Position numbers and translations under genes: made by a program. Positions 57,022 through 64,000 of a stretch of 64,000 nt of DNA are shown here, in pieces (position 1 is the stretch's first letter; each line of letters opens with the position of its first letter). The notes under the pieces were generated by a model. It saw nothing but the letters and a program-made list of their open reading frames with translations. It was not told where the DNA came from and did no database searches. This DNA is from Wolfiporia cocos (taxonomy: Eukaryota > Basidiomycota > Agaricomycetes > Polyporales > Phaeolaceae), in the NCBI GenBank assembly GCA_029448655.1, contig JACCLO010000014.1, positions 1,922,001 to 1,986,000 of the forward strand. The letters are read 5' to 3'.

Positions 57022-60000
57022 TATAAGGATATCCGTGTCGCAGTTCGTGTAGTCGTTTCCGTATCGAAGGAGGTATCCAGGAGCTGAGGGCCGGACAGCC
57101 TAGCGAGTACGTATAAATAAGAGACAGCGTATTAGTTTGTGTAGCGCGGCTCCAGAAGGTCGGAGACATACATCGTGGCAGCCGCGTGTCTTCCGTCGAA
57201 ACAGGACAGCATCGGCGTCGGGAAAGCAATCACAGCCTGATCAAGCTGCGTGCGGTCAGGAGTCGCTCTATTGCCTCCCCGTGGCGGATATCCATATCTA
57301 ATTGTAGGGGCGTCATGAGGCTCCTTGGGTGCTCCTGCACGCAGAACGGATCTTAGTGGCAAGGGGTTCACAACGTGTTCACGCAGCACGCTTCCTGTTC
57401 CTAGGCCTGTGCATTCGATGCCGGTTTCTATAGATCAACGTTCTGTAAGCAATCCGATAACAACACGCGGCCTGATACTGGTACAGCAGGCATGAAAAGA
57501 AGATCAAGCTCACAACAGTGGCGTACTGCCACCCGTGCACCGCTAGAAGCCCTTCATATCGCTTGTACTGCCCGCATCCTGGCCTAGTGTCCCTCCGCTC
57601 CGCGTCTTTTTTCCTTCAGATCACACATCAGCGTCCATAGCGCGTAGGCAGTTACCAGATCTGCCGATGTGAGATCTGACGTCCTAAGATGAAGATCCGC
57701 GACACCTGGGGGCATTTTGCTTGACCCAACGGAAATTGAGACTCTCTTTCGGTGCCGTTGATTGTACAAACCTGATAGAGGGGAGGCGGGGAATCCAGCT
57801 GTCGGTGTTGACGTGGACAAGATCGTGACGTCTGGACGACCCTGCGCCTGCTGACATTATTCACCGTCAAGCCGATAGACTCGATCCAAGGCCGTACGAT
57901 TCGCAACCAAGTCATCTTTAGAGCCAAAAGAAAAAGGACACGCTTCGGTAGACCGATGCAGCTCCTGCAAGGCTAGAATAGCCTGACTCGACAAGGAATC
58001 CAGATCTGATAACCAGCGTCTACGACATCCCTAAATTGATTTGAAACTCCGAGCCTTCTGACGTCCGCGAAAATCATGAATACGACCAAATGTGCGTATT
58101 CGCTCCTTGTCAGAGGGGGATGCCACCAAGTAGAATGTGATGTTCACGGAAAAGGGTCGCCAAATTCCAAGAAGCACGCGTAACGTGAAGACAATACGTA
58201 CTCCCTGGCATTCCTGGCGAGACCAATGTCGGGTATCATATCAGAACAGTCTCCACTGAAAGCCTAGAGTTGTATGCAGGTGCATCAGTGTGGCTGTATA
58301 GCGTAGGAGTCCTAGACAGGGATAGACGATGAAGCTAAACGCTGTGCATAAGAATCGCCACATGTAGATGACTAATATTCATCCAGACTCCACACGTAAA
58401 CACTTACTTCCCCGAAGTGCTTCCCATCAAAAGTCCAGATGGCTCCTGACCTCCTGACCGTCCCAGGCCTCGACGTTGCGCACATTTACGAGAGATATTC
58501 CAGGCACGTTGGCGTTTTTTCTACATGCCCCGCGATGGCGGGAACATCGTCCAAGCCTTATTTGGGTGCTTCGCACTGGTCTTGTCACCTATTACGTACA
58601 CCCCGTTTTCCGAGTGTCTCATGGTATTAAATAAGCTGTCCGGGATCGTGACGTGCTTTCAATTGCTCGGTACCCGTAAACTGTCAGTTAAGGGGAACGA
58701 GGCCGTTCGCCCCACGGCTCACATTTTATTCATACATCCCGCATCCCAACCGCACTCCTGGCCTCACGAGTTTGGTGCGTGTTAAATGTGACTTATAACG
58801 GGACAAACAACCGGCAATAATATATTATGTGACACTCACACTGCCCGCTTCCTGCTGCATCTCTGTTTTGGCATGTGAGAATCTATCAGATATTCTGGAC
58901 TTTGTGTTATGAATTCTCTTGAAATCTCTGTTCACAAGGCTGCCGCATTTTCTTAGCGTCGTATAGGCCGTGCACTTTTCATTATACGCTGGCACACCAT
59001 GCTTTTGTTGCACAGTTGTCGACATGAGCTTTGGTGGCACGAGTGCCTCCCACTATATCCAGGCGCCGACGATGTTTATGACAAGACACGCATGCGCACC
59101 GTGTGCTGCTGCCCCTTTCCCCCTTAAAACCTTGTACGTCCCGGTGATCGTGAGCCCAAAAACGCACTTGCAGCACAATTGTATACGCAACGGTGTAACC
59201 ATGCTTCGTGAAACCTCTCCTAAGCTCCAAGTCGGCGGTGATAACACCGGTCTGTATACAAAGTACAAAGCGCACATCAGCCTAATTGCTCGAAGCACAC
59301 CATCAGGACATCCACGAGGACTCTTTGATACAGCCCGAACAATACCCCATGGGTCAGAGAATGAGCTTAGCGATAGAGTTCAAGGATTTAAGCGAGCGCA
59401 CCTGGCACATGGTTTGCCGTGTTCGCTCCTAATAGGTACCGCGAGAGCCACCAGCTCATTACACATTATAATCTTCATTAGCGATTGCTGTGTCGATCTG
59501 GCGATTCTCGGAGCGCGGCACTAGTTGTCATCGGAGATACGTATATGAATGTCTAGACTACGGACCTTGGACTTTGAACGCGCCGGTGATTCTCCTTACC
59601 GCGACCTGTGAAGAAGGCTGACGCATAGCGATTGGCTGTAAGCTGTGAAGAGAGTCTCTGTGACAGTTAAAATCGCGGATCAACATATAGCTTTCCTCGA
59701 AACAATAGCAGCAATAGCCAATACATCTATCAGTCACGAGGAGAACACGCAAGACGGGTAACTGTTGAGGCTACGGAAGGTGGCGCAGGTTCAAAGATCA
59801 TATCACATTGTTGACGAGTCTCGATTGCTGGATCTGCCTACAATATGCAGTACGTGGCCGCGAAATCGAGGGTCGTTCCGACCACTAGGTTTGTGTAACG
59901 TTCAGTCGGAGATGCACTGTGCACACAGAAATCACTATGCTGGATGCATTAGGCCGCTGGAACGCTAAAGAGCTCGATGCACGGATACTGCACTAATGAT

Positions 60001-61139
60001 ATCAGCGCTCATTGGAGGAAATTGGAGGAAAGATGTAAAATCTGAGGCGGCTTTGTTGGTCGCTCTGTGGTGATGTCAATTCGACGTGATTAAGCAGTGC
60101 GCTGCGGATTCGAAGTTACTGTCGATGAACAGGCTATAGCGTACCAATCCGGTCAGTTCAGCATATGTATGTTCACTATATGTGCACCAATTCCATGTCA
60201 ATGAGTACTTCAGATGATGCACAAGTCGTGCGAGATGCGAGCATCCTCGATTGCACATGACTGTAGCAATGTAGCAAGTGTAGGCAATAGGTGCCGGTAC
60301 GATTGACTGATTGCTCACGCAGCACAAAAGTTTGAGTATCGACTTACAAGGGACCGGAGAACCCGTAAACGTGAATGAGTTGATTTATGTGTCATGCAGC
60401 GATGCAGCAACGTCCCCATCACTATAGTCAGACTGTCTGTTTGCATCAACATTCACGACGAAGCCTCCTCTATCACGCACCCGATAAATTGTGTCGTGGA
60501 TACATGCTTCCCAAGGGTAGGTGCATAGCACGCGGATGAGCCAAATTGAACTCTAATTTATTCATACATTACTTATTGCTGCATACTCGCTTGGATGCTC
60601 ATTTCCGGAGGTGAGGCAGGGCATACGCGATAGACAATTTGATTGGTTGGTAGTATACTCGTCTCGTTTTCAAAGAAAAGCTACCTCTAGGAGTAATTCG
60701 CAAAGGTCCTCAGGCAGAGGGCTGCGCCAGCGAATGCTCGGAAAGGGCTTTCAACGCGAGATAGAGCTGTTGACTTGATTCAGGGATGACGTGCAGTTAT
60801 GAATTTGCTTTCACGATGAGACGCTAGTACAAAACTGATAGCCGCCAGCGGTCGCAGATGTCCACGCGCGATTCTGTGATGCATGCCACGTGCACAGCTG
60901 CAGTTTGTAGTGCACCTGTGGCACCGACTCAGCTCGTAATTTCTGAATCTTCGTAAAGCAACATGGCACGCACACTGTACACGCCCCGCCCTTCACGGTG
61001 CTGATTGCATCGAATGCCTTTTGTGGCTGCGAAGATGTTCAAATGCCTCAGAAGCACCACCATGACATCTATTCAACAGGATCTTCACGATAAGCAGCTG
61101 TTTCCTGGATCCACTTAGCTTGCCCAATTGCGGACCGAC
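57022..61139. other. Gene-poor interval, WH1-CRIB gene to flavin reductase
   Basis: 4.1 kb. ORFs such as 57132-57389 (-), 57584-57820 (-), 58439-58630 (+) and 58970-59524 (+) have no recognisable motifs. No rRNA, tRNA or transposon protein is seen. It includes promoters of both flanking genes. Confidence 0.45.
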
Positions 61140-62252
61140 ATGAACCCCGCCGACGTAGAAATACCACCATTTGATAACAAGTATCTGTTCAGACATACAT
61201 CGCAACCCAATCCGCAGTGGACCTATGGGCAACCTATCGATGCGACTGCAGAGGGAAGGAAGTGGATGAAAGGAGAAGAGGCAGGCTGGGAGGTAATCTA
61301 TCCTGCAGAAGAGGAACGGATGTATGTTTTCATCATATCGTAGGCATCACTGGATCTACGGTAGATACTTATATGCCTATCAGAAACATGTACGCGCTGA
61401 TGATCAGTGGGATAATTCCACGCCCAATTGCTTTTGTCTCTACGATTTCGGAGAACGGTGCAGAGAATATCGCACCTTTTAGGTACCGCACTCGATGATT
61501 TCATTCGAGAGATCCCCGCTGATCAGTACGATCTGTCCTAGCTGGTTCAACATGGTATGTACACCAACGTATATGCTTTTGGATATTCCCGCATTCGTAA
61601 ATCAGGTAACGCACAATCCACCTCTCGTGTCTATTTCTTGCAGCGTTGGGCCGGTTGGAATACTGCGGGAGAAAGATACGGCGCACAACATCAAAACTAC
61701 CGGAGGCTTTACCGTGAATATGATAAGCGAGCCATGGATTGAAGCAGCGAATGTTTGTGGTATCGATGCCCCCGAAGGCATCAGCGAGTGGCCAATCAGT
61801 GGTCTGACGAAAGTGGATAGTGTATGTCCGCTGATCCGTCAATATATGTAAATTGAGTGCTGATACTTGCTTCATTAGCTTCACGTCAAGCCCGCGCGAG
61901 TCAAAGAGAGCGCATTCAGCATGGAATGTGAAGTAGGGTCATCCCCTGCATGTCACGGCCAGGACGGCTTTCTGACGAGCCTCTGAGACAGCTGTTCCAG
62001 GCTGTCGAGATATCGCGCCCCGACACAGGCGAGCACACTACGACGCTCGTGCTTGGGCTGGTGAAATGCATCCACGTGCGTAAGGACGTACTCGTCCCAG
62101 GTCCAAAGCGCACAGTCGACCCTGCGCTCTTGCGAACTGTTGCTCGCATGGGCGACATCACTTACTCGCGTATTGGCGAGGGGTTCCGGCTGAAGAGACC
62201 TGTATGGGTAGAGGAGGAAGCAGCTATTAAGGACGCAGTGGGTGATCTGTAG
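61140..62252 (+). CDS. Flavin-reductase-like (FMN-binding split barrel) protein
   Basis: Six exons: 61140-61321, 61384-61482, 61542-61554, 61606-61821, 61879-61932, 61992-62252 (274 aa). The N-terminus DVEIPPFDNKYLFRHT is typical of the fungal cytosolic group. The flavin-binding split barrel follows: MYALMISGIIPRPIAFVSTI, SWFNMVTHNPPLVSISCS, KDTAHNIKTTGGFTVNMISE, ESAFSMECELFQAVEI and TTTLVLGLVKCIHVRKDVL, ending GDITYSRIGEGFRLKRPVW. These proteins bind FMN and resemble DIM6/NTAB flavin:NADH oxidoreductases; a physiological substrate is unknown. Exon 3 is only 13 nt and supplies the WFNM motif. ATG at 61140 is the first in frame. Confidence 0.9.
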
Positions 62253-64000
62253 TAGGTGTGCTGATATTGTGGATATTGTTTCAGAGAATAACACCTTCGA
62301 AATCCTGACCAACATGATACTGATGCCAAGCTCGCAACCTGTCTACAGAGATTTTGCTTGCATGCAAGAGTCTTCAAGCTTGCAGGCATTGCTCCTGTAT
62401 TGCGCCGCCCTTCTGTAGTACATCAGCTATCAGCTAAGCATGTGTCAGATCGCGATATTGCACGCCGCTGCTAGGATTGCGGCTTTGTGCATGACCTTAG
62501 TACGTAGAACTCACTTGCTGTTGCTCAGCTTGAGCTTGATCCATATTCGATGCATGGCTATTGAAAAGGCCCCCCCAGACGGTCAATAGCCGTTAAAGCT
62601 CACGAGCGGTGTCACTGAGTTGGCGCTTTCATACGGCGTATGCTGAGCATTCTGAACGTGCAAGTTGCATGCTCTGAGATTTGCGTACGTCTTGTCCATC
62701 ATAATCCTTTTACAATTGCAACGTATATGCTAGCTAGTAGCTTTCAGTCTCGTGACCGTCTGTAGCGCTTCGCGATGATGTCAGAGACTCACAGCGAATT
62801 CTATATTCAGTAATGTGCTTACCGCATTTAGTTAGTGTCCTTTGGCGCAACTTTAATTTGTCATGATCACTTCTGTTGAGTGTTCATTCCATAAATACCG
62901 CGGACGGCGAGGACTCCTCGTTTCGCGTCTTTCCCCTCTACCACTCACTACTTGTCCGGTTACCCGCTGTCGCTGCCATCGACATCGGTTGTGAACACGA
63001 ATGCAACTCCTGGATGGACTAAGCAGTGGCATCCTATGGAGATACATGATACACGCGAGAAAACGGCTAGAAGCTACGTGGGGTGACGTGTTCTGATGCG
63101 TCTTTAAGCCCCGTCTCCCTTGCATTTACATACCGGGGGTGAGTGTAGCTCTCAGAACTACAATGATAGTGCCGAGCTCGTCGTCGCCGCACTTCACTGC
63201 CACCCGTGCCACATCGCTCTACCGCCGGACGTCACCGTTCACTCCGAGTGCACTGTATACGCGCGCTCGGACCTAAGCTACAGCCTCGTCTCGCCGCAAC
63301 ATCGCCACCATCGACAGACATTTCGCAGAGTGGGGACAAACCTATGTACATCTTCGACGCCAGCAGCTACATTGACGTTGAAATTTGCACGACCACTCGC
63401 ATGTACCCATCCGCGGTCTGACGACTCTCCGAGAGTGGCCCGCATTGGGATATGGCTGTGTGTATGCGCAGTGATGGTTCCGTCCACGAGCGCATCCGCG
63501 GACCCAACCACTATGTGCCGGATTGTTACCCACGTGCCACAATCGGCTCAGACGCAGATGCAAGTTTGCTGCAGCTCGAAGATAGGTATATACCAATGAA
63601 GAGCACGCATATACCCACCGACGTCAGGCATATATGAACAAATGGCGAGCATATAGTCACTGATTCCTCACATCCTTCCTCGAAGATCGTCAAGACATCA
63701 TCTTGCACTCGTCGCTGTCCAGCTGCTGGCTTTGGGGTTACGTTTCAATGGCCGCCGGGCCCCCTCCCGGTCGATACGCGGACCGGCACCCTCCGCGAGT
63801 AACGGGGGCTGCTGCACGACTGGCTGTATTGCCGGGAAGTTTTAGTGGGTGTACCAGATCTGTGCGTAATGGCATTTCCTCTTCCCCGCGAGCATGCGCT
63901 CGCCCCCTATGCCGACCCACCCGTGCTAACCCATGTTAGCCGCCGGCGGGCCAATGTGCTCAGATAAAATATTGCGTTTCACTCGTGTGGTCGTCTTCTC
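62253..64000. other. Right-end interval without recognised gene
   Basis: 1.75 kb. GC content rises after 63700. Short ORFs (63120-63599 plus, 63703-63939 plus) have no known motif; a gene could begin here and continue past the edge. Confidence 0.4.

Noticed and set aside
63740..64000. GC-rich right end as possible rDNA
   Set aside because: No conserved 18S, 5.8S, 28S or 5S segment recognisable.

Overview
The window is nuclear DNA of a fungus, almost certainly a basidiomycete (Agaricomycotina type). Genes are packed with short introns of about 50 nt that have GTRNGT donors and YAG acceptors. The recognisable proteins are fungal: a Kre9/Knh1-like GPI-anchored wall protein, SYF2, UPF3, a Ste14-like isoprenylcysteine methyltransferase, an ACS-family permease, a type II NADH dehydrogenase and a WASP-like protein. 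There are no operons, bacterial promoters or CRISPR arrays. Gene models were spliced by hand; for seven multi-exon genes the exon lengths sum to a multiple of three and join conserved motifs in frame.

Left half (about 0.7-33.2 kb): a head-to-tail array of a GC-rich unit of about 9.8 kb, present as three full copies (U1 687-11320, U2 11321-21127, U3 21128-30945) and the first 2.25 kb of a fourth (U4 30946-33199). Each copy begins with an intact five-exon gene for a secreted, Ser-rich, GPI-anchored Kre9/Knh1-domain protein (four genes in all). The full copies then hold about 7 kb with no convincing intact gene: a broken internal piece of an SDE3/MOV10-type RNA helicase on the minus strand, minisatellites, a GTC microsatellite, and a region sharing the 5' end of the helicase gene. 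The helicase gene itself, with its zinc-finger N-terminus, leaves the window at the left edge. Copies differ by few substitutions and by repeat numbers in coding and non-coding minisatellites. U1 alone carries a 697-bp TA-flanked inverted-repeat element (MITE); U2-U4 keep the empty site. Shared variants form a mosaic that suggests conversion or unequal exchange.

Middle (33.2-46 kb): single-copy housekeeping and metabolic genes. SYF2 (+) and UPF3 (-) converge; UPF3 is divergent from an aromatic-L-amino-acid decarboxylase (+), followed by an isoprenylcysteine methyltransferase (+) and an ACS-family anion/vitamin permease (-) of 18 exons including three consecutive exons of 8, 12 and 13 nt.

Right (46-64 kb): gene-poor, with a mitochondrial type II NADH dehydrogenase (-), an intron-containing tRNA-Glu(CTC) (-) and a half-tRNA relic, a WH1-CRIB protein (-) lacking the actin-activating VCA tail, and a flavin-reductase-domain protein (+). 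The genes do not form an obvious pathway cluster. SYF2 and UPF3 both act in mRNA processing or surveillance and the helicase family acts in RNA silencing, but their adjacency here may be chance.
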